From contig JAXGYU010000001.1 of assembly GCA_040772085.1 (NCBI GenBank), forward strand, positions 2,542,001 to 2,606,000: a DNA stretch of 64,000 nt, given 5' to 3'. The DNA comes from JAXGMV01 sp040772085 (GTDB lineage Bacteria; Chloroflexota; Anaerolineae; Anaerolineales; Anaerolineaceae). Position numbers and translations under genes: made by a program. The notes beneath the pieces are model-generated. The model did no database searches, was not told the DNA's origin, and saw only the letters and a program-made list of their open reading frames with translations. Of the stretch, positions 1 through 8,470 are shown one piece after another; within the stretch, counting starts at the first letter, position 1, and each line of letters starts with the position of its first letter.

Positions 1-130
1 AAGTAGTTCAATTGGGACATGCTGCACTCCTGTGTAGGGGTTGTCATGGATAATGTGACAGATTAATTATACCGAAGCAGGTTTCTGTAATAACATTTCG
101 CTCGTTGCGGGGTGAAAAAACAGACAGATG

Positions 131-161
131 TTGAGGCTGACCGGTAGTTTTGGCTTATAAT
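131..161 (+). promoter_or_regulatory. Putative sigma70-type promoter of aspS
   Basis: A perfect -10 box TATAAT lies at 156-161, with a partial -35 box TTGAGG at 131-136 and a 19-base spacer, which is longer than ideal. A start site near 168 would leave about 30 bases of leader before the ATG at 201 and its GGAG. This placement also excludes translation from the upstream in-frame ATG at 150. Confidence 0.5.
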
Positions 162-200
162 CATTCTGTTAATTTCAATAGCATTTCGCCGGAGACCACC

Positions 201-1982
201 ATGTACAAAACGCATAACAACGGAGAATTAACGCCAGCATTGATTGGCAAGGAAGTCACCCTCGCGGGCTGGGTTCACAGACAGCGCGACCATGGCGGGG
301 TCACTTTTGTTGACCTGCGCGACCGGTTTGGCATTGTTCAGGTTGTCGCCAACCCCGAGATCTCACCAGTCGCGGCAAAAGTAGCGGAGGAGATCCGCTC
401 GGAGTGGGTGGTGCAGGTGGTTGGTACCATCCGCCGCCGGCCTGCCGGCTCGGAAAACCCGAATATGGTGACCGGTGAGATTGAGGTTGAAGCTGCCAGC
501 ATCAATGTCCTGACCAGAGCGAATCCATTGCCATTTGTTATTAATAAGGACGAAGATGTTGATGAGAATCTGCGCCTGAAATACCGCTATCTGGATTTGC
601 GGCGCGAGCGTATGCGCAGGAACCTCAAACTGCGTCATGACATGGAGTTCTTCATTCGCAGTTACCTCAATGACCACGGCTTCCTTGAGGTTGAAACGCC
701 AATCCTGTTTAAAACCACGCCCGAGGGCGCGCGCGACTATCTGGTGCCTTCCCGTGTTCACCCCGGTGAGTTTTACGCCTTGCCGCAATCACCTCAGCAG
801 CTCAAGCAACTGCTGATGGTTGCCGGCGTGGAGCGCTATTTCCAGATCGCGCGCTGCTTCCGTGATGAGGACCAGCGCGGAGACCGCCAGCCGGAATTTA
901 CCCAGCTTGACCTTGAGATGTCATTCGTCGAACGTGATGATGTCATGGCATTGGCTGAGGACCTCTTCACGAAATTGGTCGCGAAGCTAGTGCCGCAGAA
1001 GCGATTGTTCGCCAGCCCCTGGCCGCGGATCAAGTATCAGGACGCCATGGAGCGTTACGGCAAAGACAACCCTGACCTGCGCTTCGGGCTTGAATTGAAG
1101 AATATTTCCGATCTGGCGCAAGGCTGCGGTTTCAAGGTCTTCGAGGATACCGTTCAGTCGGGCGGTCATGTGCGCGGCATCAATGCCAAAGGTCTGGGTG
1201 ACTATTCCCGCAAGCAAATTGACGAGCTGACCGAGTTCGTGAAACAGTTTGGCGCCAAAGGCCTGGCATACATTGCCATCCCCAGGGAAGGCGAACAACG
1301 TTCGTCCTTCAGCAAATTCCTGAGCGAGGAAACCCTGCGTCAGGTGATGGAACGGCTTGAAGCTGAAAAAGGTGATTTGCTGCTCTTTGTCGCTGACAAG
1401 CCCGCCATTTGTTATGAGAGCCTCGGCCGGTTGCGTGTCCATCTAGGCGATCTGCTTGGCTTGCGCGACAATAATATCCTGGCCTTCTGCTGGGTGATCG
1501 ACTTCCCGTTCATGAACTGGAATGAGGACGAAAAACGCTGGGACCCCAGCCATCACCTCTTCACTTCGCCCATGCCGGAAGACATCCCGATGATTGACGT
1601 TGATATGACCAAGGTGCGCGGTCAGCAGTATGACATGGTGCTGAACAACTACGAGGTTGCCGGCGGATCGATCCGGATCCATGATCCGAAGCTGCAGGAA
1701 AAGGTCTTCGAACTGATCGGCCTGGAAGTGGAAGTCGCCAAGGAGCGTTTCGGTCACATGCTGGAGGCCTTCAGCTACGGCGTGCCCCCGCACGGCGGTA
1801 TCGCTCCCGGCATTGACCGCTTATGCATGCTGCTGGCGGATGAGCCCAATATCCGCGAGGTGATCGCCTTCCCCAAGAATCAGGCTGCCCGCGATGTCAT
1901 GGGCGACGCGCCGTCACCGGTGGAGCCGCAGCAACTGCGCGATCTGCACATCAAGATCGTCGAGCCGCCAAGCAAATCGTAA
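201..1982 (+). CDS. aspS: Aspartyl-tRNA synthetase
   Basis: Class II aminoacyl-tRNA synthetase that charges tRNA-Asp (possibly also tRNA-Asn in species using the indirect route). The 593-residue protein has the usual bacterial AspRS layout: an N-terminal OB fold (GWVHRQRDHGGVTFVDLRDR), motif 2 around the FRDEDQRGDRQPEFTQLD segment, the bacterial GAD insertion and a C-terminal motif 3 (GIAPGIDRL). The open frame reaches back to an ATG at 150. I chose the ATG at 201 because the protein then starts MYKTHNNGEL like family members, a GGAG lies about 6 bases upstream, and the likely promoter -10 box overlaps the longer frame. A strong terminator follows, so the gene is probably transcribed alone. 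No T-box or other leader is visible. Confidence 0.97.
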   Translation: MYKTHNNGELTPALIGKEVTLAGWVHRQRDHGGVTFVDLRDRFGIVQVVANPEISPVAAKVAEEIRSEWVVQVVGTIRRRPAGSENPNMVTGEIEVEAASINVLTRANPLPFVINKDEDVDENLRLKYRYLDLRRERMRRNLKLRHDMEFFIRSYLNDHGFLEVETPILFKTTPEGARDYLVPSRVHPGEFYALPQSPQQLKQLLMVAGVERYFQIARCFRDEDQRGDRQPEFTQLDLEMSFVERDDVMALAEDLFTKLVAKLVPQKRLFASPWPRIKYQDAMERYGKDNPDLRFGLELKNISDLAQGCGFKVFEDTVQSGGHVRGINAKGLGDYSRKQIDELTEFVKQFGAKGLAYIAIPREGEQRSSFSKFLSEETLRQVMERLEAEKGDLLLFVADKPAICYESLGRLRVHLGDLLGLRDNNILAFCWVIDFPFMNWNEDEKRWDPSHHLFTSPMPEDIPMIDVDMTKVRGQQYDMVLNNYEVAGGSIRIHDPKLQEKVFELIGLEVEVAKERFGHMLEAFSYGVPPHGGIAPGIDRLCMLLADEPNIREVIAFPKNQAARDVMGDAPSPVEPQQLRDLHIKIVEPPSKS

Positions 1983-2006
1983 GCAGCTAAGCCATTAATC
2001 TAATCA

Positions 2007-2042
2007 CAACTGCCGCAGTCAGAACTGCGGCAGTTGTCTTTT
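2007..2042 (+). terminator. Intrinsic terminator after aspS
   Basis: A perfect 13-bp stem (arms 2007-2019 and 2024-2036, loop CAGA) is followed by TCTTTT. The T-run is only on the plus-strand side, so it serves aspS. Confidence 0.9.
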
Positions 2043-2058
2043 GCTTAGGGAAGTCTTG

Positions 2059-2796
2059 CTAAACCAGCCGTATCTTCTTGCGTTTGAACCCATTGATCGC
2101 CAGCGCGAGCAGCACAGCATCAATCACCAGCACCACCAGCCCGCCAAGGAGCGCAATTTGAATCCAGTTGGCTGAAGCGACAGCAGCCATCAGGTTGACT
2201 TTAATCGAATCAGGCAGAAACTGGACGAGCAGCACAGGCGTGAACCAGATCACCAGAAAGGCGATATTCATCTTCTGCAGGACTTCCCGTCCGGTATCCG
2301 CGTTGGTGGAGAGCAAGACTGCCAGGCTGCCGGTCAGCATGGAGGTGAGGATAGCCAGCAGGACTGAGCCGAAAAACAGCCAGGCTGGGTAAAAGAGTAG
2401 TCCCGATCCGCGATAAGCGATATTGAGAACCAAGGCTGAGGTTAATATTGCAGCCAGCATCAGCGTCAGGCTGTAAATTACCGCGGCGAAAAGTTTGCCA
2501 AGCAGAATAGCCAGGTCGGGCAGGCGGCTGGCAAGCAGCGTTTCAAGCGTATGACGCTCGCGTTCGCCTGCGAACCTGTCCGGCACGATGCTCATGGTGT
2601 AATACATCGGCAGCCATGCCCAGAAAGCCAGGCTGACTGGGGTGTTGAGCCAGTCCGTTCCATTTTGCAGGGGCAGCATGACGCCGAACACGCCAATCAT
2701 CAGCGCCACACTTACCCAGCCGCCTTTGCGGGTTGCCGGGCGCAGTAAAATTTCCTTCAATTCCTTGCTCATGACGGTCCAGATATCACTTATCAT
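2059..2796 (-). CDS. ABC-2 type transporter permease
   Basis: Membrane subunit of an ABC exporter, 245 residues with about six hydrophobic helices. The segment FAGERERHTLETLLASRLP after the second helix is the cytoplasmic motif typical of ABC-2 permeases of the NatB/CcmB kind. The C-terminus ends in a basic cluster (FKRKKIRLV). Its start overlaps the end of the ATPase gene by 11 bases, so the two are translationally coupled and almost certainly form one transporter. The substrate cannot be read from sequence; relatives export sodium, antibiotics or lipids. Confidence 0.88.
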   Translation of the reverse strand: MISDIWTVMSKELKEILLRPATRKGGWVSVALMIGVFGVMLPLQNGTDWLNTPVSLAFWAWLPMYYTMSIVPDRFAGERERHTLETLLASRLPDLAILLGKLFAAVIYSLTLMLAAILTSALVLNIAYRGSGLLFYPAWLFFGSVLLAILTSMLTGSLAVLLSTNADTGREVLQKMNIAFLVIWFTPVLLVQFLPDSIKVNLMAAVASANWIQIALLGGLVVLVIDAVLLALAINGFKRKKIRLV

Positions 2797-3724
2797 GACC
2801 TTGCTCCATCAATTCCATAAATGCCGCTTCCAGAGATGCTTTTTCCTTCTTGATCTCATCAATGCTGGCGCCGGCCTGAACCAAAACTGTGGTTAACAGA
2901 CCGGATGAAAAGCCGGTTTCTGTCTGAATGACCAGACCGTTCGTTGTCCGTCGCACATCCTTCACCCCTGCCAGTCCACTGACGAGTGCTACCATTTCAT
3001 CGCTGATATTCGCGCTGGTGACATCAATCACCTCGCCGTGCTTGTTCACCTCCAGCTCGGCGGGCGTGCCAAGCGCGATAATCTGACCGCGTCGGAGGAC
3101 GGCGACACGATCACAGATTTTTTCAGCTTCGCTCAGATTGTGAGTGTTGAGGAATAATGTGACGCCTTGCTTGGCCAGATTGAGCAGATATTCACGCAGT
3201 TCAACCGCTGCGACCGGGTCAAGCCCAGTCGTCGGCTCATCCAGAAAGAGGACTTGCGGGCGGTGCAACATCGCGCGGGCAATTGCCAGGCGCTGCTTCA
3301 TGCCGCGGCTCCATTCGGCGACTATTTCATCGCGGCGATCATACAAACCATGACTCTGCAGCAATTCCTTGATTCGGGCTTGCCTCTCGCCCGCTGACAT
3401 GTGCCAGACGCGTGCGTAAAAATCCAGGTTGTCACTTGCGGTCAGGCGCTCGTACAAACCGCTGTGCTCCATCAATGCGCCTGATGCCTCACGGATGTGC
3501 TCTGCCTTGGTTTTTGTGTCAAATCCGAGTACTTTCGCTGAACCGGATGTCTCACCCATCAAGCCCAACAGCAGGAGGATGGTGGTGGTTTTCCCTGAGC
3601 CATTCGGTCCAAGGAAGCCAAAGATCTCACCCTTGAACACATCGAAGCTAATGCGGTCAACGGCTTTCAAATTGCCAAATGACTTGCTCAGTTCCTTGGT
3701 TTCTATTGCCAATTCGTTCATCAT
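2786..3724 (-). CDS. ABC transporter ATP-binding protein
   Basis: Nucleotide-binding subunit (312 residues) partnering the downstream permease. Walker A is GPNGSGKTT near residue 40, the signature is WSRGMKQRLAIARA (a degenerate LSGGQ form usual in the CcmA/NatA class), and Walker B is VLFLDEPTTGLDP. The roughly 90 C-terminal residues form the extra domain seen in drug/sodium exporter ATPases. The ATG overlaps the TGA of the winged-helix regulator gene (ATGA), showing tight coupling. A hydrolysis-driven export role is inferred from the family; the substrate is unknown. Confidence 0.92.
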   Translation of the reverse strand: MMNELAIETKELSKSFGNLKAVDRISFDVFKGEIFGFLGPNGSGKTTTILLLLGLMGETSGSAKVLGFDTKTKAEHIREASGALMEHSGLYERLTASDNLDFYARVWHMSAGERQARIKELLQSHGLYDRRDEIVAEWSRGMKQRLAIARAMLHRPQVLFLDEPTTGLDPVAAVELREYLLNLAKQGVTLFLNTHNLSEAEKICDRVAVLRRGQIIALGTPAELEVNKHGEVIDVTSANISDEMVALVSGLAGVKDVRRTTNGLVIQTETGFSSGLLTTVLVQAGASIDEIKKEKASLEAAFMELMEQGHDK

Positions 3725-4038
3725 ATTTGTTTGTCCAGTTTCTTTACCAGCTGGCGCAAGTGTTCGCGATACCCCGTGAAGGCTTCAATGCCGGCTGTGG
3801 TCAGTTTCAACGTCGTCAGCGGGATCTTGCCCCTGAAAGTCTTCTCAACTTTGATGTACCCCGCTTCTTCCAGTTTGCTGATATGCGATGACAGATTGCC
3901 GCGCGTCAGACCGGTTTCGTGCAAGAGGTAGAGAAAATCAGCTTCTTTGACCGCAGACAGCAGCGAAATGATCATTAGTCGTGCCGGCTCGTGCAGCAGG
4001 CGATCAACGCTTGTGAAGTCGAATGCGGTGTCAGACAT
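3721..4038 (-). CDS. Winged-helix transcriptional regulator
   Basis: A 105-residue DNA-binding protein. The segment from LLHEPARLMIISLLS to LTRGNLSSHISKLEEAGYIKVEK is a winged helix-turn-helix of the ArsR/MarR-like family often paired with ABC-2 exporters. It has the 'Ser-Ser-His-Ile-Ser' recognition helix and the wing ending FRGKIPLTTLKLT. No metal-binding Cys/His cluster of classic ArsR sensors is visible. It sits between the membrane protein gene and the ABC genes, and the operon promoter carries an inverted repeat (4700-4716) that this protein may bind. Autoregulation is inference. Confidence 0.85.
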   Translation of the reverse strand: MSDTAFDFTSVDRLLHEPARLMIISLLSAVKEADFLYLLHETGLTRGNLSSHISKLEEAGYIKVEKTFRGKIPLTTLKLTTAGIEAFTGYREHLRQLVKKLDKQI

Positions 4039-4041
4039 CGG

Positions 4042-4680
4042 TTACCGGCCCTTGTCCGGCGCGGGTTGTGTGTTGCGAAGATAATGTTGCAGGGTCAGCC
4101 AGCCGCTCAACATCAGGGCAGCGCCGATGATTCCAAAGAGGATGAAATATTTCACCGACTCCTGCACTGGTGCCCAGGCAGCAAACGCACCGGCGCTAAA
4201 CGCAATGATGGCCATCACGTACATGCGGTTGACCTGGCTCTTGAATGCCGCGATAGCGAATACCAATGCCAGCACCGTGCCGGTGTAGAAAAGTAGCCAA
4301 TGCGTACCGTATGCCTTGATCAGGAAATTAGTGACGACACCGAAGAAAATGCCGAATGCCAAACCGAGAAACATGCCCAGCCAGCGGGCTTTGGATGTGA
4401 CTTTTCTCTCATAACTCACGAAACCTGTACGCGGATAGGTAATGCGGGCTTTCAGATAGCCAATCAGGTAGCGTCCGCCTACGATGAGCAGGACGATGGC
4501 CAGCATCTGGAAGCTGCCGCCCAACGCGCTGCTGGCAGGACTGCCATCTGGCGACAGATGGCTGATGAAAGACACCACGCCAACAAGCACCATCACCAAC
4601 CCGAGGACCAGCTCACCGATCCCGTCGCTGAACCAGTACTTCAGCGGTCTCTTACGAAAATCTGAAATGTTCTTGTCCAT
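4042..4680 (-). CDS. Polytopic membrane protein of unknown function
   Basis: A 212-residue protein with about six hydrophobic segments and short charged ends (MDKNISDFRKRPLKYWFSDG at the N-terminus). I do not recognise a characterised family. The frame extends to an ATG at 4713, but the ATG at 4680 has a GGAG 5 bases upstream and lies after the predicted start of transcription near 4716, so 4680 is preferred. It is first in the operon with the winged-helix regulator and the ABC exporter, with a 3-base gap to the regulator. It may be a sensor, a target or an accessory of that exporter; this is inference from position only. Confidence 0.75.
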   Translation of the reverse strand: MDKNISDFRKRPLKYWFSDGIGELVLGLVMVLVGVVSFISHLSPDGSPASSALGGSFQMLAIVLLIVGGRYLIGYLKARITYPRTGFVSYERKVTSKARWLGMFLGLAFGIFFGVVTNFLIKAYGTHWLLFYTGTVLALVFAIAAFKSQVNRMYVMAIIAFSAGAFAAWAPVQESVKYFILFGIIGAALMLSGWLTLQHYLRNTQPAPDKGR

Positions 4681-4699
4681 TGCAACTCCGTAGTAAACA

Positions 4700-4716
4700 A
4701 GTTTGTAATGCAAACT
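4700..4716. promoter_or_regulatory. Inverted-repeat operator candidate
   Basis: AGTTTG (4700-4705), a TAATG spacer and CAAACT (4711-4716) form a perfect 6-bp inverted repeat. It sits at the predicted transcription start of the ABC operon. A second perfect palindrome, AAACTAGTTT (4712-4721), overlaps it. Location at +1 suggests repression; the winged-helix protein encoded by this operon is the obvious candidate binder, but this is inference. Confidence 0.5.
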
Positions 4717-4722
4717 AGTTTT

Positions 4723-4751
4723 AGTTTATCAGCATGTTTTGGGGTTGTCAA
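4723..4751 (-). promoter_or_regulatory. Sigma70-type promoter of the ABC operon
   Basis: On the minus strand, a perfect -35 TTGACA (4751-4746), a 17-base spacer and a -10 TAAACT (4728-4723, 4 of 6 matches). It lies between ligD and the 212-residue membrane protein gene. Confidence 0.65.
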
Positions 4752-4778
4752 GGGGTGAACAGGTATTCTGGTTGAGTG

Positions 4779-7280
4779 CTACTTCAGGGCTTGTTTTACA
4801 TCAAAGTATCCAGCCCAGGGGTCATGCTTGAGGTGCTGCTCAAGCGTCTTGAGTGTGACGTCAGCCGGGGCGATTTTCCCGAGATCATCCCAGTTGATCG
4901 GGCAGGAAACCGGCGCGGTCGGACGGGCTCGCAGCGAATAGGGCGCCACACTGGTAGCGCCGCGCCCATTGCGCACCCAATCGATGTAGATTCGTCCCTT
5001 ACGTTCAGCTTTGCGCATATTCGCCGTATATTTCCTGGGCCATTTCTGCGCCATCACCTCAGCGATATTCCTGGCAAAATCTCGCGCCTGCTCCCAGCCT
5101 GCTTTCGGCGTCAGAGGTACGACAATATGATAACCCTTACCGCCGCTGGTTTTCAGGAATGCTTCCAGATTCAGCTCCTCCAGCAGACCATGCAAATCTT
5201 TAACGCCACCGCGCAATTTATCCAGGGTCAACCCCTCATCTGGATCAAGGTCAAAGACCAGCATATCTGGCTGCTCAAGCTTCTTCACCCGTGATCCCCA
5301 GACGTGGAACTCGATGGCACTCATCTGAACCGCACCGAGCAGGTCAGCCTTGCTTTCGATGCTCATGTAAGTCACTTTATCGCCATCATTTTCTTCGATC
5401 TCGATCGGTTGCACTTCCGGCATTTGCGCGTTGTAGTGCTTCATGAAAAATCCTTCGCCATCGATGCCGTCCGGTGTCCGGAATAAGCTGACCGGTCGGG
5501 AGCGCAGATGCGGCAGCATAAGCGCTGCGACATTGTCATAATTGGCTGCCACCTCAGCTTTGGTAATCGTGTCAGCCGGAAACATGAGTTTGTCCGGTGA
5601 GGAGATCCGAACGTTCGCGACCTTGACCTCTGCCAGTTTGGCTTTCCTGGAACGTTTCGGTTGAGGAGCGGTTTCGGCAGGCGTTTCAGCCGTCTCGCGG
5701 CTCACAGATTTTGGCATTTTGTCCTCCCGCAGCCCCTTATAACTGGCTTGCCGCAGCAGATGATCATCCGTCCACTCAGCGAACTGCACTTCCGCGATGA
5801 GCTCCGGCTTCACCCAGACGATTTGTTCGCCAGCCCGTTTGTCACCGCGCAGGTCGACGGTCGGTTCCTTGATGATGATAGGTTTCAACCTGGCAACCAA
5901 CTCGCTTTTATCGCGATCCTTGAACCCGGTGCCCGTCCTGCCGGCATAGACGAGCTTTTTATTCTCATAATAGCCTAGCAGCAGCGAGCTTAAGCCGCCT
6001 ATCGCTTTCGCCGAGATGGTATAGCCAACAATGACAAATTCCTGGCGCTTGCTGCATTTACTCTTGACCCAGTTGCCACCCCTGCCGGGCAGGTACGCAC
6101 TTTCAGCCAGTTTGGATATGATCCCTTCCAGTCCCTGATTGCATGATTGTGCGGAAAGGGCAGGGCCGTTGCCAGAGACCTCCGGGCTATAGACAATATC
6201 TGGCGGCGCGTCGTCCATCAGTTGATTGAGAAGTACTTTGCGCTGGCGCAGAGGGAGCTCACGCAGGTCGGTACTGCCCACAGCGAGCAGGTCAAAGGCC
6301 ATATACTTTAAGTCAGCGCTGCTGGTGTCTTTGATTGCTTGCTGCAATGATTGAAAATCAGAGCGGTTGTTTTCGTCCAGAACGACGATCTCGCCATCCA
6401 GAACGGCATTGGTTCCATTGAGCCAGTCAGCCAGGCTATTGGCGATAGACGTGAACTTGGATGTCCAGTCCAGACCATTCCGGCTCATGAGTCTCGGCTT
6501 GCCATTCTCCAGAAACGCGACGATGCGATAGCCATCGAATTTGATTTCATGCAGCCATTGATCGCCAGAGGGCGTCTTCTCCCGTAGTTCGGCCAGGTTT
6601 ACCCGTACCTCGTTGAATGGGAGTTCCTCATGCCCTTGTTTGAGGAGCGTTTTCAACGTCAGCGTTTTGAGTGTGCCTGATGCTTTTCTTCGTTTGGGTG
6701 GTAGTTGCTTGTCCAGTGCGGGTGCGTTTGCCTGTGCGATCTCCTTCATCGTCTGACCGGAGAGGACGCCGGTTGTAAACTGATCAAGTCCAGCCTCATC
6801 CAGCACGTATTCATCACGTTCCTTGATCAGCAGCCAATTTTTAGCATCCTCACTATTCTTGAGCTGTATCAGAACGAACCGGCCTTTCAGCCGTTTGCCA
6901 TGCAGGTTGAATTTCAGTTCACCTTTCTGTAGTGCTTCATCGACGGGCATCAAGGGTTCCCAGGTGCCAGTATCCAGCAGCATCACCGTACCGCCTCCAT
7001 ATTCGCCTTTCGGGATTGTGCCTTCGTAGGTGCGGTACTCAACCGGGTGATCCTCCACCCTGACTGCCAGGCGCTTGTCGGCAGGGTCCATCGAGGGACC
7101 TTTCGGGATCGCCCAGCTGAGCAGAACCCCGTCCCATTCCAGACGCAGGTCATAATGCAGCCGGGACGCGTCGTGCTTCTGGAGGGAATACATCAGCTTG
7201 CCCTGCGAGGCGATGACCTTGCCCTCAGGTTCGGATGTTTTTGTGAAATCGCGTTTCCTTTTGTAGGTCTCAAGCGCCAT
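4779..7280 (-). CDS. ligD: Multifunctional ATP-dependent DNA ligase LigD (PE-LIG-POL)
   Basis: End-processing and sealing enzyme of bacterial non-homologous end joining, 833 residues. Three domains are visible in order. The N-terminal 3'-phosphoesterase covers roughly residues 15-170 (LRLEWDGVLLSWAIPKGPSM). The ATP-dependent ligase has nucleotidyl lysine K247 in EIKFDGYR, with the later VKSKCSKRQEF motif. A C-terminal primase-polymerase domain has the metal-binding DLDP of LVFDLDPDEG. The order PE-ligase-polymerase differs from the mycobacterial polymerase-first order. The frame reaches an ATG at 7343, but the ATG at 7280 has a GGAGA about 6 bases upstream and starts MALETYKRKRDF, which fits the family. 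It is divergent from ku, 87 bases away, so the two probably share a control region. Confidence 0.96.
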   Translation of the reverse strand: MALETYKRKRDFTKTSEPEGKVIASQGKLMYSLQKHDASRLHYDLRLEWDGVLLSWAIPKGPSMDPADKRLAVRVEDHPVEYRTYEGTIPKGEYGGGTVMLLDTGTWEPLMPVDEALQKGELKFNLHGKRLKGRFVLIQLKNSEDAKNWLLIKERDEYVLDEAGLDQFTTGVLSGQTMKEIAQANAPALDKQLPPKRRKASGTLKTLTLKTLLKQGHEELPFNEVRVNLAELREKTPSGDQWLHEIKFDGYRIVAFLENGKPRLMSRNGLDWTSKFTSIANSLADWLNGTNAVLDGEIVVLDENNRSDFQSLQQAIKDTSSADLKYMAFDLLAVGSTDLRELPLRQRKVLLNQLMDDAPPDIVYSPEVSGNGPALSAQSCNQGLEGIISKLAESAYLPGRGGNWVKSKCSKRQEFVIVGYTISAKAIGGLSSLLLGYYENKKLVYAGRTGTGFKDRDKSELVARLKPIIIKEPTVDLRGDKRAGEQIVWVKPELIAEVQFAEWTDDHLLRQASYKGLREDKMPKSVSRETAETPAETAPQPKRSRKAKLAEVKVANVRISSPDKLMFPADTITKAEVAANYDNVAALMLPHLRSRPVSLFRTPDGIDGEGFFMKHYNAQMPEVQPIEIEENDGDKVTYMSIESKADLLGAVQMSAIEFHVWGSRVKKLEQPDMLVFDLDPDEGLTLDKLRGGVKDLHGLLEELNLEAFLKTSGGKGYHIVVPLTPKAGWEQARDFARNIAEVMAQKWPRKYTANMRKAERKGRIYIDWVRNGRGATSVAPYSLRARPTAPVSCPINWDDLGKIAPADVTLKTLEQHLKHDPWAGYFDVKQALK

Positions 7281-7367
7281 TGATTGTCTCCATTGCATTT
7301 CATCGCGCCAACCAGTAATATTGAAATATTCTAACATTGGCACTCTTAGAGGTAGAAGGAGGCGTTT

Positions 7368-8177
7368 ATGCGTCCGGTATGGAAAGGTTCGATAGCATTC
7401 GGGTTGGTATCCATCCCCGTGGCACTAGTTACCGCTGAACAGAAAAGTGAACTGAAATTTAATCTGCTGGATAGCAAGGATAGCAGTCGGGTGCGGTATG
7501 AGCGGGTGAATGAGTCTACGGGTGAAGAAGTACCCTGGGACCGGATTGTAAAAGGCTTCGAGTACGAGACCGGCAAATATGTGCTGCTGAGTGATGAAGA
7601 CTTCGCCAAGGTGAAGGTCACCGCGACGAAAACGATTGAAATTGAGATGTTTGTCAACCAGGATGAGCTGAATCCGATGATCCTTGAGACCCCCTATTAT
7701 GTCGTTCCGAGTAAAGGCAGCGAGAAAACCTACGTGCTGCTGCGTGAGGTTCTGCAGAGGTCAGGTAAGGTTGGCATCGCACGTGTCGTCTTGCGCACCA
7801 AGGAATATCTGGCAGCAGTCTACCCTTATATTGACGCGTTGGTACTCAACCTGCTGCGGTTCAACGATGAGTTGCGTAACCCAAATGACCTGGGTCTGCC
7901 CGAGACCGCCAAGATCTCCGATAAGGAAGTGGATCTCGCGCTGACTCTGATCGACAGCATGACCGAGGAGTGGGATCCAAAAAAGTACAAAGATGAGTAT
8001 GCTGACGCGTTGATGAAGTGGATTAAACAGAAGGCAAAAACGGGGGTGGATCCCGAGGTCGAAGTAGAAGCTGCTGACGAGCCCGCGAAGGATGTGGAGG
8101 ATATCATGAGCCTCCTGGCCGCCAGCATCAGCCGGGGAGGCAGCAAGCCAAAGGCGAAAAAGGCTGCGAAACGGTAA
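7368..8177 (+). CDS. ku: DNA end-binding protein Ku
   Basis: Homodimeric Ku ring protein (269 residues) that binds double-strand break ends and recruits LigD. The start MRPVWKGSIAFGLVSIPV is the hallmark of bacterial Ku. The core beta-barrel and arch follow (RYERVNESTGEEVPWDRIVKG region), and the C-terminus ends in a Lys/Ala-rich tail (KPKAKKAAKR) as in other bacterial Ku proteins. A strong AAGGAGG at 7356-7362 fixes the ATG at 7368. Divergent neighbour ligD completes a two-gene end-joining system. Confidence 0.97.
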   Translation: MRPVWKGSIAFGLVSIPVALVTAEQKSELKFNLLDSKDSSRVRYERVNESTGEEVPWDRIVKGFEYETGKYVLLSDEDFAKVKVTATKTIEIEMFVNQDELNPMILETPYYVVPSKGSEKTYVLLREVLQRSGKVGIARVVLRTKEYLAAVYPYIDALVLNLLRFNDELRNPNDLGLPETAKISDKEVDLALTLIDSMTEEWDPKKYKDEYADALMKWIKQKAKTGVDPEVEVEAADEPAKDVEDIMSLLAASISRGGSKPKAKKAAKR

Positions 8178-8208
8178 TCCGCGGTCCATACAAACGTTGT
8201 TCGCAAGC

Positions 8209-8237
8209 TTGACACCCAACCCTCACTCGAGTAAAAT
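8209..8237 (+). promoter_or_regulatory. Promoter of the tRNA-Ala pair
   Basis: Perfect -35 TTGACA (8209-8214), 17-base spacer and -10 TAAAAT (8232-8237). Transcription would begin about 10 bases before the first tRNA. Confidence 0.8.
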
Positions 8238-8253
8238 ACTTCTTTGCCTGAGA

Positions 8254-8326
8254 GGGCCTGTAGCGCAGTTGGGAGCGCGCTTCAATCGCACTGAAGAGGC
8301 CGAGGGTTCGAATCCCTCCAGGTCCA
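8254..8326 (+). tRNA. tRNA-Ala (anticodon CGC)
   Basis: A 73-base cloverleaf. Acceptor GGGCCTG pairs with CAGGTCC, and the G3:U70 wobble that specifies alanine is present. The anticodon arm is CTTCA/TGAAG with loop ATCGCAC, so the anticodon is CGC (reads GCG). The T-arm is GAGGG TTCGAAT CCCTC. The CCA end is not encoded. Confidence 0.95.
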
Positions 8327-8356
8327 CTGCAAGACAGCACTTTGATTTTCGAATAT

Positions 8357-8429
8357 GGGCCCATAGCGCAGTTGGGAGCGCGTCTCAATGGCATTGAGAA
8401 GGCCGAGGGTTCGAATCCCTCTGGGTCCA
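8357..8429 (+). tRNA. tRNA-Ala (anticodon GGC)
   Basis: A 73-base cloverleaf 30 bases after the first. Acceptor GGGCCCA pairs with TGGGTCC, again with G3:U70. The loop ATGGCAT gives anticodon GGC (reads GCC/GCU). The D-arm and T-arm match the first copy almost base for base, so the pair arose by duplication with anticodon change. CCA is not encoded. Confidence 0.95.
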
Positions 8430-8432
8430 CTG

Positions 8433-8458
8433 AACACCAGTACTAGCGGTGTTTGCTT
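8433..8458 (+). terminator. Weak terminator candidate after the tRNA pair
   Basis: AACACC (8433-8438) and GGTGTT (8448-8453) form a 6-bp stem with a 9-base loop, followed by TGCTT. The stem and T-run are weak, so read-through into the leuS leader is possible. Confidence 0.3.
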
Positions 8459-8470
8459 AACAACCACATA

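Noticed and set aside
150..200. N-terminal extension of aspS from the ATG at 150
   Set aside because: The segment is not part of the AspRS family, and the likely -10 box (156-161) lies inside it; ATG 201 has a ribosome site.
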